DNA from: an uncultured Eubacteriales bacterium
Lineage (GTDB): Bacteria > Bacillota > Clostridia > Christensenellales > CAG-314
DNA: 64,000 bases
NCBI GenBank assembly: GCA_948938605.1
Contig: CARAIG010000061.1
Location: forward strand, 1-64,000
Reading direction: 5' to 3'
A program made the translations under genes and the position numbers. Shown here one piece after another: positions 36,945-48,441 of the stretch; the first letter of the stretch is position 1; the number at the start of each line of letters is the position of its first letter. A model generated the notes under the pieces. The model searched no databases. It was not told the origin of the DNA and saw nothing but the letters and a program-made list of their open reading frames with translations.

Positions 36945-38738
36945 TCACTTTAACAGTTCGTATTGACTGTTGTATATTTTGGTATAAAAACCGTTTTTAG
37001 CCATAAGTTGCAAGTGCGTACCTTGTTCGACCACTTCGCCGTTGTTTATTACCAAAATCACATCGGCGTTGACTATTGTAGACAACCTGTGCGCTATAAC
37101 GAAACTCGTACGTCCGCGCAACAGTTCATCCATTGCCTTTTGTATAAGTATTTCGGAACGCGTGTCGACATTGCTTGTGGCTTCGTCAAGTATCAACATT
37201 TTGCGGTTGGCAAGATAACTCCTTGCAATGGTTAACAACTGCTTTTGTCCGCTGCTTATGTTTGTGCTTTCTTCGTTTATTACCGTATCGTACCCGTTGG
37301 GCAACGTACGTATAAAGTGGTCGGCGCGCGCGTGTTTTGCCGCTTCAACGACTTCGTCGTAAGTAGCGTTATCGCTACCGTATGCGATATTGTCGTAAAC
37401 GGTGCCGTTAAACAGCCAAGTATCCTGCAACACCATACCGAATTGCCCGCGCAATTTTGCCCTGTCCATTGATGCGGTATCGACACCGTCGATAGTAATT
37501 GTACCGCTGTCAATATCGTAAAAACGCATAAGTAAATTGACGATTGTGGTTTTTCCGCCGCCCGTAGGACCAACCAGAGCAACCTTTTGCCCTGCTTTTA
37601 CTTTTAAATTTAAATCCTTAATAAGCGGTTTGTCCTTGTCGTAAGCAAAGTATACATGACTAAACTCCACTTCGCCCTGCCCTTGCGGTTCATCTTGCGA
37701 AACAGCAACGGACATTTCTTCCGTATCCAACAAATTGTACACGCGGTTAGCGCAAGCAAGAGTATGCTGAATGGAGCCCATCCCGTTAGCAATGCTTTCC
37801 AACGGTCCTGCAAACATCTTGGCGAACAGTATTATTTTAATTACATCGCCGACGCTTACCACACCGTTTACGGCAAGTATACCGCCTGCGATACAAACTG
37901 CCACATACGCTATGTTATTAGTAAAAGCGATTATAGGCTGAACAAGTCCCGACAAGTAGTACGCGCGTTTTACCTTGGCGCGGTAGGTTGCCGAGATGTC
38001 GTTACAAATTGCACGCTGACGTTCTTCCAAATTAAACGCTTTAACGGTGTCGAAGCCGCTGTAATCTTCCTCGATGAACGCATACATTTGTCCGTTGACT
38101 TTGCGGAAGTCGTGCCAGCTTTTTTCGCTTTTGGAGGAAATAAACGCCGACAACGCTATGGATAAAGGTACTAATACGATTACGGCGGTTGCAAGTATCC
38201 AGTTAGTCATATACATTAATACGGCTATAACAATTATCTTGACTATTCCGTTCATTAGCGTTTCGATAATAACGTACACCGTATTAGACATATTGCTTAC
38301 GTCGTTCATCATACGGGACAGTAATTCGCCGTTAGGGGTATTATCCACAAAACTTACCGGCAAGCGGCGGATTTTGTCGCTTATGCGTATACGCAAACCT
38401 TTTGTGTAAAACCGCGAAGCAATATTCGTCATAAGCACCGCCATTGCCATTTCCAACATAGATCCGCCGACATACGCTAACGCTAAATAAACAGCAAGGT
38501 CGCCCATACGTTTTATATCTATCGGTGTTCCTTTGTCACCGAAGTCGTAAATCATATCAGTCATAATACTGACTATTTCCGGCGCAATGCTTATTAAAGC
38601 CACCGAACAAATACATACAACGCCGCTTATTGCTATTGCCCAAGCAATGGGTTTTAAATCGCGCACAAGCCGTTTGACTGTCTTCCAAGCGGACGGTTTG
38701 TTTTGCGTTGTTTCTTTAACGGAAGTTGACTTACTCAC
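36945..38738 (-). CDS. ABC exporter half-transporter, canonical ATPase subunit
   Basis: 597 aa: six-helix membrane domain (about 30-330) fused to an ATPase domain. Walker A is GPTGGGKTT, signature SSGQKQ, Walker B MLILDEATSNVD with the catalytic Glu present. Its GTG start overlaps the preceding ABC gene by eight bases, with GGGAGGTGG as ribosome site. The pair forms a heterodimeric type IV exporter of the BmrCD/TM287-288 kind, which exports drugs or peptides. Substrate unknown. Confidence 0.94.
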   Translation of the reverse strand: MSKSTSVKETTQNKPSAWKTVKRLVRDLKPIAWAIAISGVVCICSVALISIAPEIVSIMTDMIYDFGDKGTPIDIKRMGDLAVYLALAYVGGSMLEMAMAVLMTNIASRFYTKGLRIRISDKIRRLPVSFVDNTPNGELLSRMMNDVSNMSNTVYVIIETLMNGIVKIIVIAVLMYMTNWILATAVIVLVPLSIALSAFISSKSEKSWHDFRKVNGQMYAFIEEDYSGFDTVKAFNLEERQRAICNDISATYRAKVKRAYYLSGLVQPIIAFTNNIAYVAVCIAGGILAVNGVVSVGDVIKIILFAKMFAGPLESIANGMGSIQHTLACANRVYNLLDTEEMSVAVSQDEPQGQGEVEFSHVYFAYDKDKPLIKDLNLKVKAGQKVALVGPTGGGKTTIVNLLMRFYDIDSGTITIDGVDTASMDRAKLRGQFGMVLQDTWLFNGTVYDNIAYGSDNATYDEVVEAAKHARADHFIRTLPNGYDTVINEESTNISSGQKQLLTIARSYLANRKMLILDEATSNVDTRSEILIQKAMDELLRGRTSFVIAHRLSTIVNADVILVINNGEVVEQGTHLQLMAKNGFYTKIYNSQYELLK

Positions 38739-40452
38739 TTAAACCACCTCCCATTTGACTGTCGTATATTTCCTTGTACGTTTGACACGTTTCAAGCAGT
38801 TGTTTGTGTGTGCCCACTCCCACCACTTTACCGCAATCCATTACGTAAACCTTGTCGCAACGCATTGCCGTTGCCGCGCGCTGAGTGATAATAATTTGCG
38901 TTTTGCCTTGTAAAAACACATTTAACTGTTTTCGCAAATTCGCTTCGGTCAAATAGTCCAACGCCGAAAAGCTGTCGTCGAATATATAAACTTGCGCAGG
39001 TTTTAAAATTGTACGCGCTATGTTGATACGCTGTTTTTGTCCGCCCGAAATGTTGTTGCCCGCTTGCGTAAGTTTGTAGTCAAGCCCTTCTTCGCGACTT
39101 TGTACAAATTCGTCCATTTGCGCTATTTTAAGTGCTTCCATAACTTGTTCGTCGGTGGCGTCGCGGTTGCCCATTTTGACATTGTCGCGAATTGTGCCTT
39201 CGAATATCATACTTTTTTGCAACGCTACCGCTAAATTGTCGCGTACGGTTGCTGATGACAATTCGGCATAGTCGCGTCCGCCCAAACACCGCTTGCCGAC
39301 GTTTATAGGATAAAAATCCAACAGCAGTTTTACAAGAGTACTTTTGCCGCTTCCCGTACCGCCGATAATGCCGACAATTTCACCGTCGGACACATCGAAC
39401 GATACGTTTTCGAGTGCATTTGCCAAAGCGTTACCGTAGGCAAAGTCAACGTTTTCGAAAGAAATATTGCCTTGCAGCACTTCGCCGTCGGACTGTTCGT
39501 CAATTTGCGTAGGCGCATCCAAAATTGCGGATATACGGCGCAAGCTTACCTTAATATGCGGAATAAAAGAGATTGTCCAAGACAAAATCATTACGGCATT
39601 GGCAATTAGCGCAACGTACTGAATTGTTGCAAGGATATCCCCCGCTTTTAACGTTTCGCTCGACTGCAAGCGGATTGCTCCCACATAAATAATAGCAACT
39701 GTCGCAACGTTTAAAAACAGCGACGCTAACGGGCTGATGATTCCGCTTATTGTATTTGCGCGTACAAAACTGTTACACATTTCGCTTGTGGCTTTTTTGG
39801 CGCGTTCGTGTTCGTGGTCTTCCTTGTCAAAGGCACGCACAACGCGTATACCCGACAACCGTTCGCGGATAACTCGGTTTTGAACGTCGGTATATTCATC
39901 GCCGCGCTGCCAGTATTTTTCCAACGTGCCGCATATAAGCGTAGTCATTACCAACACCAAAACCGAAACGCCCAAAAGTATCAACGGCAATACCCAGTCC
40001 CCGCGGAAAGACAGCACTATTCCGCCTATAAACAAAATCGGGCAAGATATTAACACATACGGCACTTGCGAAACAGTCTCTTCCATCCAGCCTATATCGT
40101 CGGTAGTACGCGTAAGCAAACTGCCTGTGCCTATTTCGGAAAACTGCTCAAACGTCAAACGGTTTACTTTGTTAAATACGTCCTTACGCATATTAACGGC
40201 TATTTTAGACGAAAAGTTACTGCTTACCCTGTTTGTGACAAGCGCGCACGCAAACGCCGCAATTGCAAGAGCGAATATTACCGCGCCTTGTTTTATAACG
40301 TAAATTAAATCGCTGTTGCGAATACCTTTTTCCACAATGTCGCTCATAACATACGGCATAAACAATGTTGAAAGCGACCGTATTGCAAACAGCAACATAA
40401 GCAACAATATTTCCTTTGTATAAGGTTTTATAAATTTAAGTAAATGTTTCAT
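38731..40452 (-). CDS. ABC exporter half-transporter, degenerate ATPase subunit
   Basis: 573 aa: six-helix membrane domain plus ATPase. Walker A GGTGSGKST, signature ISGGQKQR. Walker B is VYIFDDSFSALD, where Asp replaces the catalytic Glu. That marks one site as non-canonical, as in BmrC of BmrCD. There is no good ribosome site before the ATG. Upstream are a terminator and a 30-codon Cys-rich ORF that together look like an expression-control leader. Partner is the next gene. Confidence 0.94.
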   Translation of the reverse strand: MKHLLKFIKPYTKEILLLMLLFAIRSLSTLFMPYVMSDIVEKGIRNSDLIYVIKQGAVIFALAIAAFACALVTNRVSSNFSSKIAVNMRKDVFNKVNRLTFEQFSEIGTGSLLTRTTDDIGWMEETVSQVPYVLISCPILFIGGIVLSFRGDWVLPLILLGVSVLVLVMTTLICGTLEKYWQRGDEYTDVQNRVIRERLSGIRVVRAFDKEDHEHERAKKATSEMCNSFVRANTISGIISPLASLFLNVATVAIIYVGAIRLQSSETLKAGDILATIQYVALIANAVMILSWTISFIPHIKVSLRRISAILDAPTQIDEQSDGEVLQGNISFENVDFAYGNALANALENVSFDVSDGEIVGIIGGTGSGKSTLVKLLLDFYPINVGKRCLGGRDYAELSSATVRDNLAVALQKSMIFEGTIRDNVKMGNRDATDEQVMEALKIAQMDEFVQSREEGLDYKLTQAGNNISGGQKQRINIARTILKPAQVYIFDDSFSALDYLTEANLRKQLNVFLQGKTQIIITQRAATAMRCDKVYVMDCGKVVGVGTHKQLLETCQTYKEIYDSQMGGGLSE

Positions 40453-40476
40453 AATATATCTTTAAATTACTTTTAA

Positions 40477-40512
40477 ATAAAAAATTGCGTCTTCCCGTAT
40501 GGGAAAACGCAA
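40477..40512 (-). terminator. Terminator/attenuator between the Cys-rich ORF and the ABC genes
   Basis: On the minus strand: GCGTTTTCCC, loop ATAC, GGGAAGACGC (stem 40510-40487, extended by flanking TT/AA), followed by TTTTTT. It starts 15 bases after the stop of the 30-codon ORF and lies 25 bases before the first ABC start codon. The 5' arm can instead pair with GGAAGTCGC inside the ORF (40572-40564), eight of nine positions including one G-U, giving a possible antiterminator. Confidence 0.78.
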
Positions 40513-40526
40513 AATGACAATGACGT

Positions 40527-40619
40527 CTATTTATTACAACAAGTGCAAAAACAGGCGAGCGTAGCGACTTCCACAACGGTTAAATTGTTAAACTTGTATA
40601 TGATATTGTTATTGATCAC
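40527..40619 (-). CDS. 30-residue Cys-rich leader peptide or microprotein
   Basis: GTG start with an excellent ribosome site (GGAGGTGA, eight bases away), its own promoter, and stop TAG. The peptide begins MINNNIIYKFNN, continues with a hydrophobic TVVEVATLA stretch, and ends ACFCTCCNK with four Cys in six positions (23, 25, 27, 28). An intrinsic terminator follows directly, then a heterodimeric ABC exporter. This matches translation-dependent attenuation leaders such as bmrB-bmrCD of B. subtilis. The Cys codon cluster would let Cys supply or ribosome inhibition decide readthrough. Alternatively it is a Cys-rich peptide exported by the transporter, but no modification enzyme or protease domain is nearby and no Gly-Gly leader is present. 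Too short for most gene callers. I do not recognise a family. Confidence 0.7.
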   Translation of the reverse strand: MINNNIIYKFNNLTVVEVATLACFCTCCNK

Positions 40620-40655
40620 TACTCTCACCTCCTTTTATTTTATTTTTGTATTTTT

Positions 40656-40685
40656 ATACTAACACAACGGACTTAATACCGTCAA
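40656..40685 (-). promoter_or_regulatory. Promoter of the Cys-rich ORF and ABC exporter
   Basis: On the minus strand: TTGACG (40685-40680), 18-base spacer, TAGTAT (40661-40656). The transcript would start about 30 bases before the ORF start codon. Confidence 0.5.
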
Positions 40686-40756
40686 GCAATTAATCGAGTT
40701 TGACAGGATTTTTATTAATCGGCAAGCACCAATTGTCCGTTTGCCCCAAAGCAAAA

Positions 40757-41344
40757 CTATGCAACTTGACGGACGCAAAAACCAATCATATGCGCCAACG
40801 CTTCGCTTTCTTGTCCGCTTTGAATAATTTCCATTATTTTACGAGCCATTTCGCCCACTATCCAATTACCGAAAAAGTTGCCTTTGTCGGTATAAATGTG
40901 CGTACGTAACCAACTTGCTTCCACTTCGGGACCGAGCTTGTCGGTAATAAACGGCATCAATCCGCCTAACGGGCCTACAATAAATGCCACGATTACCGCA
41001 AACACAAGGTAGACTATAACCAGTCCCAATGCCGCGCCGATTACGCGGTTTACTATACCCATACCTTTACGGCGCGTAAAAATTTTACGCAGAACAAACG
41101 ATATAAGTATCCATATAATTGCAAGCGCTATAAACGACAATACTATTGCCAGTAAAGGACGGAGCGATTCGTTCATTTCGATACCCATCATCCAACCTTG
41201 CACCGTCGGCGCAAGCAACGAAGCCCCGAACGCAACGATAATAAAACCTATTGCGGAAAGCAACGGCTTTAAAAAACCTTTTATTAAGCCTAGCACAAAT
41301 CCGAAAACAAGCGCAGCTACAAAGATCCAGTCGAATACGTTCAT
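40757..41344 (-). CDS. CvpA-family membrane protein
   Basis: 195 aa. DWIFVAALVFGFVLGLIKGF is the typical CvpA opening, followed by three more membrane segments and a Gly/Pro-rich loop. CvpA proteins are needed for colicin V production in E. coli and have roles in envelope homeostasis; their mechanism is unknown. Ribosome site AAGGGG. Single gene, upstream (on this strand) of the ABC exporter leader. Confidence 0.88.
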   Translation of the reverse strand: MNVFDWIFVAALVFGFVLGLIKGFLKPLLSAIGFIIVAFGASLLAPTVQGWMMGIEMNESLRPLLAIVLSFIALAIIWILISFVLRKIFTRRKGMGIVNRVIGAALGLVIVYLVFAVIVAFIVGPLGGLMPFITDKLGPEVEASWLRTHIYTDKGNFFGNWIVGEMARKIMEIIQSGQESEALAHMIGFCVRQVA

Positions 41345-41591
41345 ACAATCCCCTTTACATATTATTTTTTACGCAAACGAACAATTACAGCAATAAATTG
41401 GCGTTGCATTAAACATTGCAATAACGCTTGGTTATTATATAACCTTGACTGTTATTACGTATATTATTATCTAACTTTACCATAAATTTTCCTAATTGGC
41501 AAAAGATTTTTGTATACAATATATTTTTTAACTAAACATACTTTTACCGTTTTATAAGCCATTAGATGCACATAGATGCGCGGAAAACAAG

Positions 41592-41650
41592 GCGAACGCG
41601 AAGGAGCGTACTAATGCGTACGTACTACGCTTTCGCTTCGTGGCGTTCGC
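41592..41650. repeat. Structured dispersed repeat, copy 3, inside a larger palindrome
   Basis: Core hairpin CGTAC (41607-41611), loop TAATGC, GTACG (41618-41622). It is enclosed by outer arms GCGAACGC (41592-41599) and GCGTTCGC (41643-41650), and AGCGTA/TACGCT (41605-41610 with 41626-41631) offers an alternative stem. Confidence 0.6.
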
Positions 41651-41710
41651 AACTACGTTGCTCGGCTAAGGACGATTAATACCCGCCTAAGCCCGCAGAT
41701 AGATATAGAT

Positions 41711-41796
41711 GCGAGACGGGCGCGGATTTGCCGACAGGAGTGTATATAGACATACACGACCTAGGCAAAGCGTAAGCACAACAATGCAGATGTCTC
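41711..41796 (+). repeat. Structured dispersed repeat, copy 4
   Basis: GCGAGACGGGCGCGGATTTG, CCGACAGGA, hairpin GTGTAT (41740-41745) loop ATAGAC ATACAC (41752-41757), then GACCTAGGCAAAGCG and CACAACAATGCAGA. Order and spacing follow copies 2 and 5. Confidence 0.7.
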
Positions 41797-41903
41797 ATTA
41801 AATTATCCACCTTTACCATAAGCCCGTAAAAACGAGCAAGATAAGGCAAACGAACAGAATAAGTTAGTTCCAATTAAACTCTACCGCTTGTCACCGAGAA
41901 CGA

Positions 41904-41963
41904 GGGTATTTGCATTTTTTGACTGTGAGAACTTAGTCCGAGGGGATAAAAATGCAAATACCC
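41904..41963. repeat. Perfect 16-bp inverted repeat downstream of argS
   Basis: GGGTATTTGCATTTTT (41904-41919) and AAAAATGCAAATACCC (41948-41963) flank a 28-base loop that itself contains GACT...AGTC. It lies just past the argS stop (minus strand). There is no T run outside the stem, so it is not a standard terminator; it may stabilise the argS 3' end. Confidence 0.65.
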
Positions 41964-41985
41964 GAGCGACATATACGGGCTTAGG

Positions 41986-43683
41986 TTACATTTTGGCAGG
42001 GGTTTCGATACCTAACAACGCCAATCCTTTTTTAAGTACCGTTGCCGTTGCTTCCACTACCGTCAAACGCGCGTTTTGTTCGCTTAAATTGTCGCTTAAA
42101 ACGCGGTGCTCGATGTAAAAACGGTTAAACGCTTGCGCTATATCTATTAGCAAGCCGGAAATTATGCTGGGTTCGTACTTTAAAGCCGAGTCCTTGACGG
42201 CTTGCGGGAAACTTGCAATAAGCTTAGACAAACGCAATGTTTCGATATTATCCAAAGCGCGCGGATCGTGAGCAATTTTTGCGTAACGCGACATTCCTGC
42301 CTTTTCCAATATGGAATTACAACGCGCGGCAGTATACTGCAAATAAGGGGCGGTTTCGCCGTCGAAATTAAGAACCCGATCGTACGAAAAAGTAATATCC
42401 TTAATTTTGCTGTTTTCCAAAGCGGAAAACAATACTGCGCCCACACCTACTTGTTCGGCAACTTTTTCCTTGTTTTCCAAATCAGGGTTTTTGGCGACTA
42501 TCGTTTCCAGCGACTTTGCAACCGCTTTATTCAACACGTCCCGCAAAAGCACAACATTGCCCTTACGCGTAGACATTGCACCGTCTTCAAGGCTTACCAT
42601 ACCGTAGGCTACGTGAACCATATCCTTTGCCCAAGGAAGATTTGCAAGTTCCAGTACTTTAAACAACTGCTTAAAATGTAAGTTTTGCTGATAGGCTACA
42701 ACATACAGACATTTGTCGAAGTCGTATTCCTTTTTGCGCCAAACGGCGGCGGCTAAATCGCGAGTAGCATACAAACTGCTTCCGTCGCTTTTTAACAGTA
42801 AAAACGGCGGCATATTGTAATCGGACAAATCCACCACCTGCGCGCCTTGACTTTCGCAAATAAGCCCCTTGTCGCGCAGCATTTGCAGCGGTTCGTCCAT
42901 TTTGTCCATATAAAAACTTTCACCGTTCCAACTGTCAAACTTGACGTTTAAACGGTCGTAAATTTCCTGTACGTCGCGCAAAGTTACATCTTTAAACATT
43001 TGGAACAGCTTTGTCGCTTCGGCGTCGCCTTGCTCCACTTTTACAAACCAAGCGCGCGCTTCATCCGTCAATTCGGGGTGCTCGGCTTCCTCTTGGTGGA
43101 ACTTGACGTAAACGCGTTGCAGTTCGGCAACGCCGTGTTCCCTTACCGCCTGTTCGTTGCTCCACAACTTGTAAGCGACAATCATTTTACCGAATTGCGT
43201 GCCGTAGTCGCCAAGGTGGTTAATTCCTACCACGTTATAACCTAACGCCGTAAAAATTTTGTACAGACTGCTGCCCAACGCCGTTGTAGACAAGTGTCCT
43301 ATATGGAAAGACTTACAAATATTTACCGAACTGTAATCGATGCAAATTGTTTTACCTTTGCCTATTACGTCGTTGCCGTAGCTGTCACCGCAACTGACTA
43401 CACCATACAAAGCGTCGTTGATAAAATCCTGTCGGTTAATAAAAAAGTTGAGATAACCGTTAACCGCTTCCACTTTAACTATATCGTTGTCCAATGCAAT
43501 TTCGCCTGCTAACTTTTGCGCAATGGCAACGGGGGACATACGCATTGCTTTTGCCAGTTTAAAACAGGGAAAAGCGTAATCGCCGAAATTGTCGTCGGCG
43601 GTTTCGGTAATTAACGAAACGATTTCAGCATTATCCAACGGGGCGTTTATTTTGCTTGCTATAATTTGTTTGTAATCTTTCAA
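41986..43683 (-). CDS. argS: Arginyl-tRNA synthetase
   Basis: 565 aa class I synthetase. SFHIGHLSTTALG is the HIGH motif; MSTRKGNVVLL replaces the canonical KMSKS, as is usual for ArgRS. The C-terminal anticodon-binding helical domain ends in an AFNRFYIEHRVL segment. The frame is open from 43710, but AAGGAG lies inside that extension, six bases before TTG 43683, so TTG 43683 is taken as the start (MKDYKQIIASKI). Encoded downstream of gyrA, separated by the repeat at 43876-43969. Confidence 0.95.
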   Translation of the reverse strand: MKDYKQIIASKINAPLDNAEIVSLITETADDNFGDYAFPCFKLAKAMRMSPVAIAQKLAGEIALDNDIVKVEAVNGYLNFFINRQDFINDALYGVVSCGDSYGNDVIGKGKTICIDYSSVNICKSFHIGHLSTTALGSSLYKIFTALGYNVVGINHLGDYGTQFGKMIVAYKLWSNEQAVREHGVAELQRVYVKFHQEEAEHPELTDEARAWFVKVEQGDAEATKLFQMFKDVTLRDVQEIYDRLNVKFDSWNGESFYMDKMDEPLQMLRDKGLICESQGAQVVDLSDYNMPPFLLLKSDGSSLYATRDLAAAVWRKKEYDFDKCLYVVAYQQNLHFKQLFKVLELANLPWAKDMVHVAYGMVSLEDGAMSTRKGNVVLLRDVLNKAVAKSLETIVAKNPDLENKEKVAEQVGVGAVLFSALENSKIKDITFSYDRVLNFDGETAPYLQYTAARCNSILEKAGMSRYAKIAHDPRALDNIETLRLSKLIASFPQAVKDSALKYEPSIISGLLIDIAQAFNRFYIEHRVLSDNLSEQNARLTVVEATATVLKKGLALLGIETPAKM

Positions 43684-43875
43684 AACTTGCTCCTTTGTGC
43701 GTAATAACAACGCTTAAAGTACACAAGGACAAATAATCCTTGCTTTTAATTTATTTTTACTAGTATAACATTATTTAAGGTATTTTAGCAAATGTTTAAA
43801 CGACGCGGTTAAAACATATTAGCCACGTCGTAAAATAACATTTATATTTTTTTCTTTGCGACGGCGAAGAAATGA

Positions 43876-43969
43876 GCAAGACAGGGCGGGCGCGGATTTT
43901 GCGACAGGAACGTACTAAGCGTACGTGACTGAGCAAAAACGCAAGCCCAACAAAGTATTGCGAAGTTTA
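43876..43969 (+). repeat. Structured dispersed repeat, copy 5, abutting the gyrA stop
   Basis: GCAAGAC, GGGCGCGGATTTTGCGACAG, hairpin ACGTAC (43910-43915) loop TAAGC GTACGT (43921-43926), then GACTGAGCAAAAACGCAAG and CAACAAAGTATTGCGAAG, ending TTTA. The last three bases are the gyrA stop codon on the other strand. Nearly identical to copy 2 over its final 45 bases. Confidence 0.75.
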
Positions 43970-46456
43970 TTCGGCGTCGCTACCGTCCGAATCCAATTCC
44001 TCGGAGACGGGGCTTTCGGACACGCACACAACTTGCGCTTCGCCCTTAAACTTCATTACTCTTACGCCCATCGTATCCCTGCCTATCTTGGAAATATCCT
44101 TAGCGCGGATACGAATAACTATACCGTTGTCCGCAATAAGCATAACGTCGTTTTCGGGATCGATAAGTTTTAAGTTGACGAGTTTACCCGTTTTGTTGTT
44201 GAATACGCCTGCTTTAATGCCCTTACCTGCACGCGATTGCAAACGGTAATCGATAAGTTCGCTGCGCTTGCCGTAACCTTTTTCCGAAATGGTCAACACT
44301 TCCAAACCGTTACGCGCAATAGCCATATCTACAACGTAGTCGCCCTTGTCGAGTTTAATGGATTTAACACCCTGCGCTTCGCGTCCCATAGGACGGACTT
44401 CTTCCTCGGCAAAACGTATACATTTACCTTCGTGACTTGCCATAAGTATTTCGTCGTAACCTGTGGTCATATCTACGCCGATAAGTTCGTCGTCGTCCAC
44501 TAAACTTATAGCGATTTTACCCGTTTTACGGATAGATTCGAATTCCGTCAAGTTGGTCTTTTTGATAAGTCCGTTGCGGGTTGCCATAATTAGATTTCCG
44601 CGACTGTCTTCCTTGCGGGGGATAACCGCCGTAACTTTTTCGCCGTTATCAAGCTGCAAAATATTGACGATTGCTCTGCCCCTTGCGGTACGTTCCGCCT
44701 CCGGCACTTCGTAACCCTTTATGCAATACACCTTACCGCGGTTTGTAAAGAACAACAAATCGTCGTGAGTGTTGGTGATAAACATATTTTCGACAAAGTC
44801 TTCTTCACGCGGTTTGTGCGCCGTAACACCCTTGCCGCCGCGCTTTTGCGTGCGGTATTCGGTGACAGGCAGACGTTTGACGTAGCCCAAGTGAGTCATA
44901 GAAATAACTACGTCTTCCTTTTCGATAAGGTCGCCGATGTCTATTTCCGAGTAGTCCGTACAAATTTCCGTTTTGCGTTCCGCACCGTATTTGTCGCGGA
45001 TTTCGCCCATTTCGGAAACGATAATGCTGTCGATACGCGCGGGCTTAGCAAGGATATCTTTCAAATCCTTAATAAGCGCGGCAAGTTCGGCAAGTTCGTT
45101 GCGCAAACTTTCCACTTCCAAGTGAGTAAGACGGGACAACTTCATTTCCAAAATAGCGTTGGTTTGACGTTCGGTCAACTTAAATTCTTTCATTAAAGCT
45201 GCCGCCGCCGCTTGCTTGTCGTCGCTGCTTTTGATAATTGCAATTACTCTGTCGATATTGTCGAGAGCAATAACCAAGCCTTCGATAATGTGGTATCTGT
45301 CTTCCGCCTTTTCAAGGTCGTACTTGGTGCGGCGGGTAATTACGCTCCTTTGATGGTCGATATAGTAGGACAAAATTTCCTTTAACGACATAATCTTGGG
45401 TTCGCCGTCGGCAAGCGCAAGCAACGTAATACCGTCGGAAACTTGCATTTGCGTATGCTTAAACAACGTATTAAGCACCACTTGTGCGTTAGCGTCGCGT
45501 TTAAGTTCAAATACGATACGCATACCTTTGCGGTCGCTTTCGTCGCGGATATCCGAAATACCTTCGATACGCTTGTCCTTAACAAGTCCTGCGGTATTTT
45601 CGATTAATTTTGCCTTGTTAACTTGGTAAGGCAATTCGGTAACTATAATGCGTTGACGTCCGTTGTGCTCCTCGATTTCGGTTTTAGCGCGTACCAAAAT
45701 GCTGCCTTTACCGGTTTTATACGCATTGCGCACGCCCATACGTCCCATCATTATACCGCCTGTGGGGAAATCGGGCGCGGGAATAATTTTCATTAATTCT
45801 TCAACGGTTATTTCGGGATTGTTCAATACCGCAATTGCTCCGTCGATAACTTCGCCGAGATTGTGAGGCGGAATGTTAGTTGCCATACCTACCGCAATAC
45901 CGTCCGCACCGTTAACCAACAAGTTGGGGAAACGGCTGGGCAATACCGACGGCTGCATTAACGTGTTGTCGAAGTTGGGATAAAAGTCGACTGTGTTTTT
46001 GTCGATTTCGCGAAGCATTTCGTAAGCGATTTTAGACAAACGCGCTTCGGTATAACGCTGCGCAGCCGGCGGATCTCCATCGACCGAACCGAAGTTACCT
46101 TGTCCGTCGACTAACGGGCAGCGGATAGAAAAGTCTTGCGCAAGACGAACCAACGCTTCGTAAACGGCAGAGTCGCCGTGGGGGTGGTACTTACCTAAAA
46201 CGTCGCCGACGATACGCGCGCATTTACGGTAAGGCTTGTCGTTAAACAAGTTCAATTCGCCCATTGCATACAAAATACGTCTGTGAACGGGCTTTAAACC
46301 GTCGCGTACATCGGGAATTGCGCGGGAAACGTTTACCGCCATAGCGTAAGCTATAAACGATTTTTTCATTTCCTCTTCCATTTTGATTACTTTAACGTTG
46401 GTTTGGTCTAACGCTTGAACGTAATCGAGATTATGTATATCTTGTTGTTTTGCCAT
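43967..46456 (-). CDS. gyrA: DNA gyrase subunit A
   Basis: 829 aa. Breakage-reunion domain with [14 protein letters not shown] and catalytic Tyr135 ([10 protein letters not shown]). The quinolone-determining segment is [10 protein letters not shown], with Ser96 and Glu100 at the positions of E. coli S83 and D87; both are normal susceptible residues for Gram-positives. QKRGGKG (GyrA box) in the C-terminal pinwheel domain distinguishes gyrase from topoisomerase IV. Ribosome site GGAGGG. It follows gyrB by 12 bases in one operon. Confidence 0.97.
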   Translation of the reverse strand: MAKQQDIHNLDYVQALDQTNVKVIKMEEEMKKSFIAYAMAVNVSRAIPDVRDGLKPVHRRILYAMGELNLFNDKPYRKCARIVGDVLGKYHPHGDSAVYEALVRLAQDFSIRCPLVDGQGNFGSVDGDPPAAQRYTEARLSKIAYEMLREIDKNTVDFYPNFDNTLMQPSVLPSRFPNLLVNGADGIAVGMATNIPPHNLGEVIDGAIAVLNNPEITVEELMKIIPAPDFPTGGIMMGRMGVRNAYKTGKGSILVRAKTEIEEHNGRQRIIVTELPYQVNKAKLIENTAGLVKDKRIEGISDIRDESDRKGMRIVFELKRDANAQVVLNTLFKHTQMQVSDGITLLALADGEPKIMSLKEILSYYIDHQRSVITRRTKYDLEKAEDRYHIIEGLVIALDNIDRVIAIIKSSDDKQAAAAALMKEFKLTERQTNAILEMKLSRLTHLEVESLRNELAELAALIKDLKDILAKPARIDSIIVSEMGEIRDKYGAERKTEICTDYSEIDIGDLIEKEDVVISMTHLGYVKRLPVTEYRTQKRGGKGVTAHKPREEDFVENMFITNTHDDLLFFTNRGKVYCIKGYEVPEAERTARGRAIVNILQLDNGEKVTAVIPRKEDSRGNLIMATRNGLIKKTNLTEFESIRKTGKIAISLVDDDELIGVDMTTGYDEILMASHEGKCIRFAEEEVRPMGREAQGVKSIKLDKGDYVVDMAIARNGLEVLTISEKGYGKRSELIDYRLQSRAGKGIKAGVFNNKTGKLVNLKLIDPENDVMLIADNGIVIRIRAKDISKIGRDTMGVRVMKFKGEAQVVCVSESPVSEELDSDGSDAE

Positions 46457-46468
46457 AGTTTTACCCTC

Positions 46469-48391
<1,923 letters not shown>

Positions 48392-48441
48392 TTATTTACG
48401 CCCGCAAAAACAACCGTTTACCCTTGCAATAACCGTATGTC

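Larger units (their letters stand above)
41345..41985. other. 641-base non-coding region with repeats between argS and cvpA
   Basis: No open frame here has a ribosome site or a recognisable product. The region carries two copies of the structured repeat (41592-41650 and 41711-41796) and a 16-bp hairpin (41904-41963). The part near cvpA (41345-41560) is A/T-rich and should hold its promoter. Confidence 0.7.

Noticed and set aside
40527..40619. Lanthipeptide or other modified-peptide cluster
   Set aside because: No modification enzyme, peptidase domain or immunity gene is nearby; kept only as the weaker alternative to an attenuation leader.
43967..46456. Quinolone-resistance change in gyrA
   Set aside because: Ser96 and Glu100 are the usual susceptible residues in Gram-positive GyrA.
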